A stretch of 64,000 nucleotides of DNA from Noviherbaspirillum malthae (GTDB lineage: Bacteria > Pseudomonadota > Gammaproteobacteria > Burkholderiales > Burkholderiaceae_D): assembly GCF_015352985.1 (NCBI RefSeq), contig NZ_JACYXF010000002.1:496001-560000 (forward strand). The letters run 5' to 3'. Shown piece after piece: positions 23,795-32,776 of this stretch; the stretch's first letter is position 1; every line of letters begins with the position of its first letter. Under the pieces are notes generated by a model that worked only from the letters and a program-made list of their open reading frames with translations, was not told the origin of the DNA and made no database searches. A program made the position numbers and the translations under genes.

Positions 23795-24470
23795 GGGGAT
23801 GCAAGCCATCTTCGGACAAGTGCAGCACGCGGTCGCAATGGCGCGCAAGCTCGATGTCATGGGTGACGATCACGAAAGCGGTGCCGAGCGTGCGCGACAA
23901 TTCGAGCATGAGGTCGAAGGTCTTGTGCGCGGTCACGCGGTCGAGGTTGCCGGTCGGCTCGTCGGCTAGCACGCAGGCCGGCTGGGTAACCAGGGCGCGC
24001 GCCAGCGCCACGCGCTGCCGCTCGCCGCCGGACAGCTCTCCGGGCACATGCGCCACCCGCGCCGCCAGTCCGACGCGCGCCAGCATCTTTTCCGCCGCCT
24101 CGTGCGCTTGCGCCCGGGCGGTGCGCCGGATCATCAGCGGCATGCCGACATTGTCCAGCGCAGAAAATTCCGGCAGCAGATGATGAAACTGATAAACGAA
24201 GCCCAGCGAGGAATTGCGCACCGCGCCGCGCGCGCTTTCGCTCATGCCGGCGAAGTCCTTGCCGAGCAGCGTCACGCTGCCGCTGCTCGGCGTATCCAGT
24301 CCGCCCAGCAGATGCAGCAGCGTCGACTTGCCGGAGCCGGATGCGCCCACGATGGCGACCCGCTCGCCTTTCGATATGCTGAAGTCGATGTCCCGGAGCA
24401 CGCTCACCGAATACTTGCCCTGGGTATAGGTCTTGGAAAGGCCGCGGCAAGTCAATACTGTTTGATCCAT
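23784..24470 (-). CDS. lolD: Lipoprotein-releasing ABC transporter ATPase LolD
   Basis: 228 residues from ATG 24470 ([18 protein letters not shown]). Walker [11 protein letters not shown]-loop [16 protein letters not shown], signature [15 protein letters not shown], Walker [13 protein letters not shown] and switch His in THD. The H-H-L-L-P-E-F Q-loop is the LolD mark. The start is chosen because a GGAGG ribosome site lies 8 bases before it; ATGs at 24494 and 24476 are in frame but poorly spaced. Drives release of lipoproteins from the inner membrane to LolA. Confidence 0.93.
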   Translation of the reverse strand: MDQTVLTCRGLSKTYTQGKYSVSVLRDIDFSISKGERVAIVGASGSGKSTLLHLLGGLDTPSSGSVTLLGKDFAGMSESARGAVRNSSLGFVYQFHHLLPEFSALDNVGMPLMIRRTARAQAHEAAEKMLARVGLAARVAHVPGELSGGERQRVALARALVTQPACVLADEPTGNLDRVTAHKTFDLMLELSRTLGTAFVIVTHDIELARHCDRVLHLSEDGLHPHVD

Positions 24471-24486
24471 CTTCATTGCCTCCGCT

Positions 24487-25752
24487 TCATTCATAACGCA
24501 GCGCTTCGGCCGGACGCACATTGGCTGCGCGCCAGCTCGGATACAGGGTGGCGACGAAGGCCAGCACCACGGCGACGCCGCCGATGGTCCAGACGTCGGG
24601 CCAGCGCAAGTCCGAAGGCAGCTCGGTGATCAGATAGATTTCCTTGGACAGGAACTGCACGCCGAGCAGGCGTTCGATGAAGGGAACGATGACATCGATG
24701 TTGAGCGCCACCAGCACGCCCAGTCCAACGCCGATGGCCGTGCCCAGCAGGCCGACCATCGCTCCCTGGATCATGAATATTTTCAGGATCGATGCGGGCG
24801 AGGCGCCGAGAGTACGCAGGATCGCGATATCCGCCTGCTTGTCGGTGACGGTCATGACCAGCGTGGACACCAGGTTGAAGGCGGCAACCGCAATGATCAG
24901 CGTCAGGATGATGAACATCATGCGCTTTTCGGTCTGCACCGCCGCAAACCAGGTCCGGTTCTGCTTGGACCAGTCGAGGATGTACAGATTGCCGTGGAGG
25001 ACCTTGGACAGCGTCAGCGCCACCTCGGGCGCGCGCTGCATGTCCTCGACGCGCAGGCGAAGGCCGGACGGCGCCTCCAGCTTGAACATGCGCATTGCGT
25101 CGTCGATGTGAATGAAAGCCAGCCCGGAATCGTATTCATGATGACCGGCTTCGAAGATGCCGCCCACCGTGAACTGCTTGAGCCGCGGAAGCACCCCCGC
25201 CGGCGTGATCTGCCCCTGCGGCGCGATCATGGTGACCTTGTCGCCGACATTGACATGCAGGCCGCGTGCGAGCTCGCGCCCCAGCACGATATTGAATTCG
25301 CCCGAACGCAAATTGTTGAAGCTGCCCTCCTTGACCTGGGAGGCAACATCCGACACTTTCGGCTCCTCCTGCGGAAGCACGCCGCGAATGATGACGCCGC
25401 GCACCGTATCGTCGCGCGTCATCATCGCCTGCGCCGCCACATAAGGAGCGGCACCCTTCACCTCGGGAACCTGCATCGCCTCCTTCGCCGTGACCTGCCA
25501 GTCGGGCAGGCTGCCGGTGGCGTCGTAGACCTCGATATGCGAAAGCACCGACAGCATGCGGTCCCGCACTTCCTTCTGGAAGCCGTTCATCACCGACAGG
25601 ACCACGATGAGCGCCGCGACACCGAGCGCAATGCCCGCCATGGAAATCAGCGAAATGAAAGAGATGAAACTGTTGCGGCCGCTGCGGCGCCCGGCCCGCG
25701 TATAGCGCAGGCCGACCAGCCATTCGAACGGCAGATTCTTGACGATACTCAA
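24487..25752 (-). CDS. lolC: Lipoprotein-releasing ABC transporter permease (LolC/LolE family)
   Basis: 421 residues. Four membrane segments: one at about 25-50, a large periplasmic MacB-like domain (50-270), then three near the C-terminus (about 275-300, 320-350, 385-405). N-terminus [13 protein letters not shown] and [21 protein letters not shown] are typical for LolC/E. Only one permease gene precedes lolD here, so the transporter may be a homodimer of this protein rather than LolC plus LolE. Sixteen bases upstream of lolD. Downstream spacer to the divergent gene contains a composite hairpin element. Confidence 0.9.
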   Translation of the reverse strand: MSIVKNLPFEWLVGLRYTRAGRRSGRNSFISFISLISMAGIALGVAALIVVLSVMNGFQKEVRDRMLSVLSHIEVYDATGSLPDWQVTAKEAMQVPEVKGAAPYVAAQAMMTRDDTVRGVIIRGVLPQEEPKVSDVASQVKEGSFNNLRSGEFNIVLGRELARGLHVNVGDKVTMIAPQGQITPAGVLPRLKQFTVGGIFEAGHHEYDSGLAFIHIDDAMRMFKLEAPSGLRLRVEDMQRAPEVALTLSKVLHGNLYILDWSKQNRTWFAAVQTEKRMMFIILTLIIAVAAFNLVSTLVMTVTDKQADIAILRTLGASPASILKIFMIQGAMVGLLGTAIGVGLGVLVALNIDVIVPFIERLLGVQFLSKEIYLITELPSDLRWPDVWTIGGVAVVLAFVATLYPSWRAANVRPAEALRYE

Positions 25753-25770
25753 ATAACACTCCCTGTTATA

Positions 25771-25872
25771 GATCCGGCCCGAAAACAGGTTGAGCCGGAT
25801 CCCCTCACTCCAACCCTCTCCCAGGGGGAGAGGGTGAAATCAGCAGCCCGAAAAATGAACCATTTTTCGGGC
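25771..25872. repeat. Composite element of three perfect hairpins
   Basis: Three inverted repeats in 102 bases: GATCCGGC with GCCGGATC (25771-25778/25794-25801); ACCCTCTCCC with GGGAGAGGGT (25813-25822/25826-25835); GCCCGAAAAATG with CATTTTTCGGGC (25846-25857/25861-25872, 3-base loop). The middle unit, CCCTC-x-CTCCAACCCTCTCCC then GGGAGAGGG, resembles a REP-like sequence very common between proteobacterial genes. The motif GCCCGAAAA occurs near both ends. It lies between divergent promoters of lolC and the gene at 25981. Confidence 0.75.
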
Positions 25873-25980
25873 CGAATCAATAAAAGCTGCTCATCGTGCG
25901 ATACGGCCCGGTTGTGCCGGCATGATGTGGATGGAATGACAACTTCCGATAAACAGCGCAGTTTGCCATACAATCACGCA

Positions 25981-27045
25981 ATGAGTCATCTCGATATCCT
26001 GATTCCGTTTTCCCTTCCGCCAGCCGAACTCGCGCCCGACCTGTTTCGGGAGATCGAAGCCCCCGCCCTCGCGACCCTTCTCTCCCGCGCCAAGTCGGAA
26101 CCTGCCGCGAACCGGCATGAACGCTTCGACGAGTTTGCGCGCGCCCTTCCGCACGAGAGCTGGCTCGTCCGCCGTTTCGGACTGCTCCAACAGCTCGAGC
26201 GCGGCGGCAGTCCGCCGGTCGGCGCCCAGCTGCTTCGCGCCACGGGCGCCGCAGCGGACGAAGGCGTGTGGTTCGTGCTGCAGCCGGTGCATATCCACAT
26301 CGCGCGCGACCATTTGGTTCTCACCGACCCGCGCCACCTAATGCTAACGGAAACGGAATCCCGCAACCTGTTTGAAATCGCAAAACCTTTGTTCGATGAA
26401 GGCGGCCGGGATTTGCGCTACTGCAACGCAAGCACCTGGCTGCTGCGCTCCGACGACTGGGCCGACTTGAAAACCTCGTCGCCCGACGCCGCCGGCGGAC
26501 ACAACATCGACATCTGGATGCCGCGCGGTTCCGGCGAACGCGAATGGCGCAAGGTGCAGAACGAAGTGCAGATGCACTGGTTCCAGCATTCGCTCAACCA
26601 GGAGCGCGAAGATCGCGGTCTCAAGCCTGTCAATTCGCTATGGCTGTGGGGCGGATCCGAGGCGGCGGCTCACGGCGGCGCATCGCCTTACCGTGCGGCG
26701 TTCAACCTGAGCCCCTGGATGGCCGCCGTTGCGGAGTCGGCGTCGAAACGCTTGAAGGCGGCATCCGTCGCCGACCTGGCTGCGGCGGAGGGCGAACCGG
26801 CCCTGCTCGCCCTGGAAGACCTTGTCGAACCGGCACTGTCGAATGACTGGGCGGCATGGATAGATGTTTTCAAGCGGCTGGAAAGCGACTGGTTCGCGCC
26901 ATTGCACGAGGGCCTCAAATCCGGAAAAATGGATGTACTGAACCTGATCTTCACCAATGACTCCCGCCTTTTCCGCTCTACCGCCTCCCGGTCGTCGCTG
27001 CGAAAATTCTGGATCAAACCCAATCTTGCCTTATTGAGCACATGA
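25981..27045 (+). CDS. Conserved hypothetical protein (phosphoglycerate mutase-like/regulatory family of betaproteobacteria)
   Basis: 354 residues. I recognise it as a conserved protein that in betaproteobacteria commonly sits upstream of recJ and is often labelled phosphoglycerate mutase (ApgM-type), but no catalytic phosphatase/mutase motif is evident to me. Visible: N-terminal MSHLDILIPFSLPPAEL, a central FVLQPVHIHIARDHLVL, NEVQMHWFQHSLNQERE and the motif NSLWLWGGS. No signal peptide or membrane segment. Its stop overlaps recJ (ATGA), so it is co-translated with recJ. Function should be regarded as unknown. Confidence 0.75.
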   Translation: MSHLDILIPFSLPPAELAPDLFREIEAPALATLLSRAKSEPAANRHERFDEFARALPHESWLVRRFGLLQQLERGGSPPVGAQLLRATGAAADEGVWFVLQPVHIHIARDHLVLTDPRHLMLTETESRNLFEIAKPLFDEGGRDLRYCNASTWLLRSDDWADLKTSSPDAAGGHNIDIWMPRGSGEREWRKVQNEVQMHWFQHSLNQEREDRGLKPVNSLWLWGGSEAAAHGGASPYRAAFNLSPWMAAVAESASKRLKAASVADLAAAEGEPALLALEDLVEPALSNDWAAWIDVFKRLESDWFAPLHEGLKSGKMDVLNLIFTNDSRLFRSTASRSSLRKFWIKPNLALLST

Positions 27046-28736
27046 CCCGCATCGCAGCCCGCAATTACTCTTTCCGCCAAGCCGAAATGCTGCGCCAGCA
27101 AGGCGTGCATCCCGTGCTGGCGCGGCTCTACGCGGCGCGCGGCCTCGCCGACGCGCGCGAGCTGTCGAGCGAACTTGCTTCGCTGATCACGCCCTCCGGC
27201 CTGCTGCACATCGACGCGGCAGCGGGTTATCTTGCCGACGCCATCGCCGGCGGCAAGAAAATGGTTGTGGTTGCCGACTATGACTGCGACGGTGCCACCG
27301 CATGCGCCGTCGCGCTGCGCGGCTTGCGCGCCCTCGGAGCGCGTATCGATTACATCGTGCCGAACCGTTTCGAATACGGCTACGGCCTGACGCCGGAGAT
27401 CGTCGAACTCGCTATCAGGGAAACCTCTCCCGACGTCATCATCACCGTCGACAATGGCATTGCCAGCATCGAAGGCGTCGAGGAAGCCAAGCGCCGGGGA
27501 ATCGATGTCGTCGTCACGGACCACCATCTGCCCGGCGACAGGCTGCCGGATGCGCGCGTGATCGTGAATCCCAACCAGCCTTCGTGCGGCTTCCCGAGCA
27601 AGAACCTGGCGGGCGTCGGCGTGATGTTTTATGTCCTGCTCGCGCTGCGTGCCGAAATGCGCAGGCGCGGACTGTTCGATGCACAGACGCAACCCAAGCT
27701 GGACAGCTTGCTCGACCTCGTGGCGCTAGGCACCGTGGCCGATGTGGTCAAGCTGGATGCGAACAACCGCATCCTGGTCGCCCAAGGCCTCAAGCGCATG
27801 CGCGCCGGCCGCATGCAGCCGGGCATTGCCGCCCTGTTCCGCGCGGCCGGCCGTGAAGCGCGGCGCGCCACGCCTTTCGATCTAGGCTTCGCCCTCGGCC
27901 CGCGCCTGAATGCCGCCGGCCGCCTGGCCGACATGTCGCTCGGCATCGAATGCCTGACCACCGACGACGAAGGCCGCGCCTGGGCCATCGCCCAGCAGCT
28001 CGACACCATCAACCGCGAGCGGCGCGACATTGAAGCCGGCATGCAGGATACTGCGCTCAGCCTGCTCGACGCCTTCGAACCGGCGAACAGCACGACGATC
28101 AGCGTCTTTGACGAATCCTGGCACCAGGGCGTGATCGGCATCGTCGCCTCTCGCCTGAAGGACAAGTTCTATCGGCCGACCATCACCTTCGCCCCGGGCG
28201 GCGACGGCCTGATCAAGGGCTCCGGCCGCTCGATCGCCGGTTTCCACCTGCGCGACGCGCTCGATCTTGTCTCCAAGCAAGCGCCGAGCCTCATCCAGAA
28301 ATTCGGTGGGCATGCGATGGCCGCCGGCCTGACCATTCCGGCCGAAGCCTTCGGCGCCTTTTCTGAGGCATTCGAAACCGTGGGACGAGAATGGCTGACC
28401 GAGCATCAGCTTGAGCGCATCGTAGAAACCGACGGCCCGCTGGAAGAGGCGTATTTCACGCCGCAGTTCATCGAACTGATCGACAGCCAGGTCTGGGGCC
28501 AGGGATTCGCGCCGCCGGTTTTTTGCGACGAATTCCGCGTCATCAGCCAGCGTATCCTCAAGGAAAAACATCTCAAACTGACACTGGAAAAGGACGGCAG
28601 GCGTTTTGATGCGATCTGGTTCGGGCGAACCGATGACCTGCCCGAGCGCGCGCTTGTAGCCTATCGTCTCGATGCGAACGAATTCAACGGCGTAACCAGG
28701 GTGCAATTGCTGGTGGAGCATGCCCAGCCGGCCTGA
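27042..28736 (+). CDS. recJ: Single-stranded-DNA-specific exonuclease RecJ
   Basis: 564 residues. DHH-family 5'-3' ssDNA exonuclease in recombination and mismatch repair. Motifs: VVADYDCDGATA (about 72-83), VDNGIAS, DHH in VVVTDHHLPGD (about 161-171), VNPNQPSCGFPSKNLAGVGV, and the DHHA1 signature SGRSIAGFHLRDAL with GGHAMAAGLT, then the OB-like C-terminal domain. ATG overlaps the previous stop by four bases. Confidence 0.95.
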   Translation: MTRIAARNYSFRQAEMLRQQGVHPVLARLYAARGLADARELSSELASLITPSGLLHIDAAAGYLADAIAGGKKMVVVADYDCDGATACAVALRGLRALGARIDYIVPNRFEYGYGLTPEIVELAIRETSPDVIITVDNGIASIEGVEEAKRRGIDVVVTDHHLPGDRLPDARVIVNPNQPSCGFPSKNLAGVGVMFYVLLALRAEMRRRGLFDAQTQPKLDSLLDLVALGTVADVVKLDANNRILVAQGLKRMRAGRMQPGIAALFRAAGREARRATPFDLGFALGPRLNAAGRLADMSLGIECLTTDDEGRAWAIAQQLDTINRERRDIEAGMQDTALSLLDAFEPANSTTISVFDESWHQGVIGIVASRLKDKFYRPTITFAPGGDGLIKGSGRSIAGFHLRDALDLVSKQAPSLIQKFGGHAMAAGLTIPAEAFGAFSEAFETVGREWLTEHQLERIVETDGPLEEAYFTPQFIELIDSQVWGQGFAPPVFCDEFRVISQRILKEKHLKLTLEKDGRRFDAIWFGRTDDLPERALVAYRLDANEFNGVTRVQLLVEHAQPA

Positions 28737-28807
28737 TTCGTCGACCGCACAGGCTGGGCCAAGAGGATCAAAACGAGCCGCCTCTTAAATTTCCGGCCGC
28801 ATTCGTC

Positions 28808-28834
28808 TTGAAGGCCTTGCCCCTCGGGTATAAT
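28808..28834 (+). promoter_or_regulatory. Possible sigma70 promoter for prfB
   Basis: TTGAAG at 28808-28813 and a perfect TATAAT at 28829-28834, 15 bases apart, 28 bases before the prfB ATG. The spacer is short, but the -10 is consensus. Confidence 0.45.
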
Positions 28835-28862
28835 GTAAGGTTTGATTGCAAGAGATACTGCC

Positions 28863-29967
28863 ATGGAAGCCGAACGCCTCAACTCCCTCTCCTCGCTGCT
28901 TGCGGACCTGTCTACCCGCGCAGCAGAACTTCGGAGGTATCTTTGACTTCGATGTGAAGTCGGAGAAACTCGAACAAGTCAACGCCGAACTCGAAGATCC
29001 CAGCGTCTGGAATGATCCCAAGCGCGCGCAGGATCTCGGCAAGGAAAAGAAATCCCTAGAGGCCATCGTCCTCACCCTGATCAAGATCGATGCGGATCTC
29101 GGCGATGCGCGCGATCTGTTCGACATGGCCCGGGAAGAGCAGGATGAAGATACCCTGCTGGCCATCGAACAGGACGCAGCCGAACTGCGGACCATGGTCG
29201 AAGGCATGGAATTCCGCCGGATGTTTGCCAATCCGATGGACCCCAACAATTGCTTTATCGATATTCAGGCCGGTGCCGGCGGCACGGAAGCCCAGGATTG
29301 GGCATCGATGCTGCTGCGCCAGTATCTGCGCTACTGCGAGCGCAAGGGTTTCAAGACCGAAATCCTTGAAGAATCCGAAGGCGAAGTGGCCGGCATCAAG
29401 ACTGCGACCATCAAGGTCGAAGGCGAATATGCCTACGGCTTCCTGCGCACCGAAAGCGGCGTGCATCGCCTCGTGCGCAAGTCGCCCTTCGATTCGGCCA
29501 ACGGCCGCCACACTTCCTTCTCCAGCGTCTTCGTCTATCCGGAAGTCGATGAATCGATCGAGATCGACATCAACCCGGCGGACGTGCGCATCGACACCTT
29601 CCGCGCGTCAGGCGCTGGCGGCCAGCACATCAACAAGACCGACTCCGCGGTGCGCCTGACGCATGCGCCCTCGGGCATCGTCGTGCAGTGCCAGAACGAC
29701 CGCAGCCAGCACCGCAACCGCGCCGAAGCGTGGGCCATGCTGAAGTCGCGCCTGTACGAACTCGAACTGCGAAAGCGCATGAGCGAGCAGCAGAAGATGG
29801 AAGATGCCAAGACCGACATCGGCTGGGGCCATCAGATCCGCTCCTATGTGCTGGACCAGTCGCGCATCAAGGATCTGCGCACCAATCATGAAGTCGGCAA
29901 TACCAAGGCCGTGCTTGACGGAGACCTGGACGATTTCATCGCCGCGTCGCTGAAACAGGGTGTGTGA
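28863..29967 (+). CDS. prfB: Peptide chain release factor 2 (RF2), programmed +1 frameshift
   Basis: Recognises UAA and UGA. The frame from ATG 28863 ([17 protein letters not shown]) runs 27 codons to an in-frame TGA at 28944; translation must slip +1 at CTT (28941-28943) and continue ...[13 protein letters not shown] to the stop at 29967, giving 367 residues, the normal RF2 length. Downstream it has the tripeptide anticodon S-P-F in VRKSPFDS and the catalytic GGQ in [13 protein letters not shown]. Not a pseudogene: the slippery site is intact. Followed 53 bases on by lysS, the classical prfB-lysS pair. Confidence 0.97.
28933..28947 (+). promoter_or_regulatory. prfB programmed +1 frameshift site
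   Basis: GGAGG TAT CTT TGA C: an internal Shine-Dalgarno-like GGAGG (28933-28937), three bases, then CTT, the in-frame UGA and a C after it. This is the autoregulatory RF2 signal: low RF2 lets the ribosome pause at UGA and shift to the +1 frame. Confidence 0.96.
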
Positions 29968-30020
29968 GACGCCGTTTCAAACCGAGCACAGAGCCACTTG
30001 CCCAAACACGCAAAATTCAA

Positions 30021-31547
30021 ATGACAAATCAAATCGAAACCGCCGCGCCGGCACAGGATGAAAACTTCATCATCGCCGAGCGCCGCGCCAAGCTGGCCGC
30101 CTTGCGGGAACAAGGCGTTGCATTTCCCAACGATTTCCGCCCCGAGCACAAGGCCGCCGACCTGCACGCGCAGTACGGCGAACTGACCAACGAACAGCTC
30201 GATGCCAATCCGGTCAAGGTGAGTGTGGCCGGACGCATGATGCTCAAGCGCGTCATGGGCAAGGCCTCGTTCGCAACGATCCAGGACGGTTCCGGCCGCC
30301 ATGCCGAAGGCCGCATCCAGCTCTACATCACGAATGACAATGCCGGCGAAGCGACGCACGCCGCATTCAAGCATTACGACATGGGCGACCTGCTCGGTGC
30401 CGAAGGCGTGCTGTTCAAGACCAAGACCGGCGAACTGTCGGTCAAGGTGACCGTGCTCCGCCTGCTGACCAAGTCGCTGCGGCCGCTGCCCGACAAGTTT
30501 CACGGCCTGTCGGATCAGGAAACGAAATACCGCCAGCGCTATGTCGACCTCATTACCAGCGAAGAAACGCGCCGCACCTTCAAGGCCCGTACCGCTGCCA
30601 TGTCGTCGATCCGCCGCTTCATGTCGGATAACGGCTTCATGGAAGTCGAGACGCCAATGCTGCATCCGATTCCGGGCGGTGCTGCGGCCAAGCCTTTCAT
30701 CACCCATCACAATGCGCTCGACATGCAGATGTTCCTGCGCATTGCGCCCGAGCTTTACCTGAAGCGTCTGGTCGTGGGCGGCTTCGACCGCGTGTTCGAA
30801 GTCAACCGCAACTTCCGTAACGAAGGCGTGTCGCCGCGGCACAATCCGGAATTCACCATGATGGAGTTCTACGCCGCCTATGTAGACTACAAGTGGCTGA
30901 TGGACTTCACCGAGGCAGTAATCCGCCAGGCTGCGATCGATGCGCACGGCACCGCGCAGCTGACCTATCAGGGCAAGGAGCTCGACCTTGGCAAACCCTT
31001 CCATCGCATGACCATCGTCGAGGCGATCAACAAATTTGCGCCGCATTACACGAATGCGCAGCTGCAGGATGCGACCTTCCTCAAGGCCGAACTGAAGAAG
31101 TTCGGCGTGGAGCCGCTTGCCACGTCCGGCCTGGGCGCCCTGCAGCTTGCCCTGTTTGAGGAAACTGCCGAATCGCAGCTGTGGGAACCAACCTACATCA
31201 TCGATTACCCGGTTGAAGTGTCGCCGCTCGCCCGTGCATCGGATACCGTACCCGGCATCACCGAGCGCTTCGAGCTCTTCATTACCGGCCGCGAGATCGC
31301 CAACGGCTTCTCGGAGCTGAATGACCCGGAAGACCAGGCTGCGCGCTTCCAGGCGCAGGTGGCGGCCAAGGATGCGGGAGATGAAGAAGCCATGTATTAC
31401 GATGCCGACTATATCCGCGCATTGGAATACGGCATGCCTCCCACCGGTGGCTGCGGCATCGGCATCGACCGCCTGATGATGCTGATCACCGACTCTCCCA
31501 ATATCCGCGACGTCATTCTCTTCCCTCATCTCCGCAAGGAAGATTGA
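30021..31547 (+). CDS. lysS: Lysine--tRNA ligase (class II)
   Basis: 508 residues from ATG 30021 ([16 protein letters not shown]). N-terminal OB-fold anticodon-binding domain (about 65-180), then the class II catalytic core: motif 1 region [20 protein letters not shown], motif 2 [25 protein letters not shown] and motif 3 [11 protein letters not shown]. The frame is open 19 codons upstream, but the family start fits 30021. Terminator at 31619 closes the transcript. Confidence 0.96.
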   Translation: MTNQIETAAPAQDENFIIAERRAKLAALREQGVAFPNDFRPEHKAADLHAQYGELTNEQLDANPVKVSVAGRMMLKRVMGKASFATIQDGSGRHAEGRIQLYITNDNAGEATHAAFKHYDMGDLLGAEGVLFKTKTGELSVKVTVLRLLTKSLRPLPDKFHGLSDQETKYRQRYVDLITSEETRRTFKARTAAMSSIRRFMSDNGFMEVETPMLHPIPGGAAAKPFITHHNALDMQMFLRIAPELYLKRLVVGGFDRVFEVNRNFRNEGVSPRHNPEFTMMEFYAAYVDYKWLMDFTEAVIRQAAIDAHGTAQLTYQGKELDLGKPFHRMTIVEAINKFAPHYTNAQLQDATFLKAELKKFGVEPLATSGLGALQLALFEETAESQLWEPTYIIDYPVEVSPLARASDTVPGITERFELFITGREIANGFSELNDPEDQAARFQAQVAAKDAGDEEAMYYDADYIRALEYGMPPTGGCGIGIDRLMMLITDSPNIRDVILFPHLRKED

Positions 31548-31863
31548 GCTTTCGCCCGCGCCGGAATCCGTTCCGGCTCTCGCAGTTTTGCAAACGGGCA
31601 AATCAACATACACATCAGAAAAGAGCGGATGCTGCATTTCCGCTCTTTTTTCGCTACGACGCATACACGCCTGTCATCTTGCCCTCTTCCGCTATCTGCC
31701 CCGCCTTGGCCTCTGAGCTAGCGCAAACGGCTTACAAAGCATTACAGCTTACACATTAGATGCATTTGATTTCCAAGGCCCAACTCCGATAATGATTTCG
31801 AGCTGTCACGGGTACCGTTTGAAGCATAGACGCACACGACAGCAATCTTTAAAGGAGGACAGC
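31548..31863 (+). other. Intergenic region lysS to glycine-zipper gene
   Basis: 316 bases without a gene. It holds the lysS terminator in its first third and, at the end, a strong AAAGGAGG ribosome site for the next gene. The A/T-rich middle (around 31715-31800) probably carries that gene's promoter, but I cannot point to a convincing -35/-10 pair. Confidence 0.5.
31619..31651 (+). terminator. Terminator of lysS
   Basis: An 11-bp perfect stem AAAAGAGCGGA / TCCGCTCTTTT (31619-31629/31639-31649), 9-base loop, T-run 31646-31651. 71 bases after the lysS stop. Confidence 0.9.
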
Positions 31864-32571
31864 ATGGAAAGCGACAAGACAACAAGCCGCATTCACCCGC
31901 TGGTCGCAGGTGCCGCCGTTTCCGTCATGTTGGTAAGCCTGACCGGCGTTGCGGCAATGACGGGAATGATCCCCAACTCCCACAGCTCAAGTCCAACTTC
32001 CGGCTTGTCCGCGCCTGGCGCCACGGTCAGCAGTTCCATCGGCGCGGCGGCAGCTGCAACTTCGCCGGCCGCCCTGCTCGAACGCGAGCAGACAGACACG
32101 CGTGCGGTCAGCAATATTTCCCAAGCTGATGCGGATGCCAAAGTCGAGCACAGGCAGCCATCGCCCTCTCATCAATCCGGAACGCCGCACCATGGCGCAC
32201 GCCAGTTCGGCATGGTCGCGCAGGCGCCTGCAGCCTGCAAGAGTTGCGGACGAGTCGAATCCGTACAGGCGATCCAGCAAGCGGCCCAGCCCAGCGGAGT
32301 CGGCATGGTGGCCGGCGCGGTGCTGGGCGGCGTGCTGGGCAACCAGATCGGCGGCGGCAGCGGTCGCAAGATTGCGACAGTCGCAGGCGCGGTCGGGGGC
32401 GGCTATGCCGGTAATGAAGTGGAAAAGCGCACCCGGGCCACTACCACCTATCAGGTCAGGGTCCGCATGAATGATGGTGTGGTCCGTTCCTTTCCATTCA
32501 ATCGGCAGCCGGCATGGTCGACGGGCGACAAGGTGCGCGTCGTCAATGGACATCTGACAGCGCGTATCTAG
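31864..32571 (+). CDS. Glycine-zipper 2TM-domain envelope protein
   Basis: 235 residues with an AAAGGAGG ribosome site 5 bases before ATG 31864. N-terminal hydrophobic segment (about 13-33) acts as signal anchor or signal peptide; a Ser/Ala/Pro-rich linker; a C-x-x-C (C-K-S-C-G) at about 125; then the glycine-zipper GMVAGAVLGGVLGNQIGGGSGR and VAGAVGGGYAGNEVEKR (Rick_17kDa_Anti/YcfJ-like); and a C-terminal beta-rich domain (YQVRVRMNDGVVRSF...GDKVRVVNGHL). YcfJ/SlyB-like proteins affect the cell envelope. No lipobox, unlike SlyB. Confidence 0.82.
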   Translation: MESDKTTSRIHPLVAGAAVSVMLVSLTGVAAMTGMIPNSHSSSPTSGLSAPGATVSSSIGAAAAATSPAALLEREQTDTRAVSNISQADADAKVEHRQPSPSHQSGTPHHGARQFGMVAQAPAACKSCGRVESVQAIQQAAQPSGVGMVAGAVLGGVLGNQIGGGSGRKIATVAGAVGGGYAGNEVEKRTRATTTYQVRVRMNDGVVRSFPFNRQPAWSTGDKVRVVNGHLTARI

Positions 32572-32776
32572 GAAAGGTACTCATGTGCGCGATCTCCCGA
32601 TGAGAATGCAGGCATGTCAATCCGCATGTGCTCATGCGCCTTGCAACGCGTAAAAGGCCTGTTGTGAGTCGTGCGGGAGACATACGAGATACAGACCTAG
32701 TACTTGTCATTCAGTCCACTCGGCAGCATACTTGTCTTTTTTGCATTTCCATGTGCTTTTCAACTTGCGGAGAAAA

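Noticed and set aside
28863..28946. prfB as a broken gene or pseudogene
   Set aside because: The in-frame TGA is the conserved programmed frameshift signal with all its elements.
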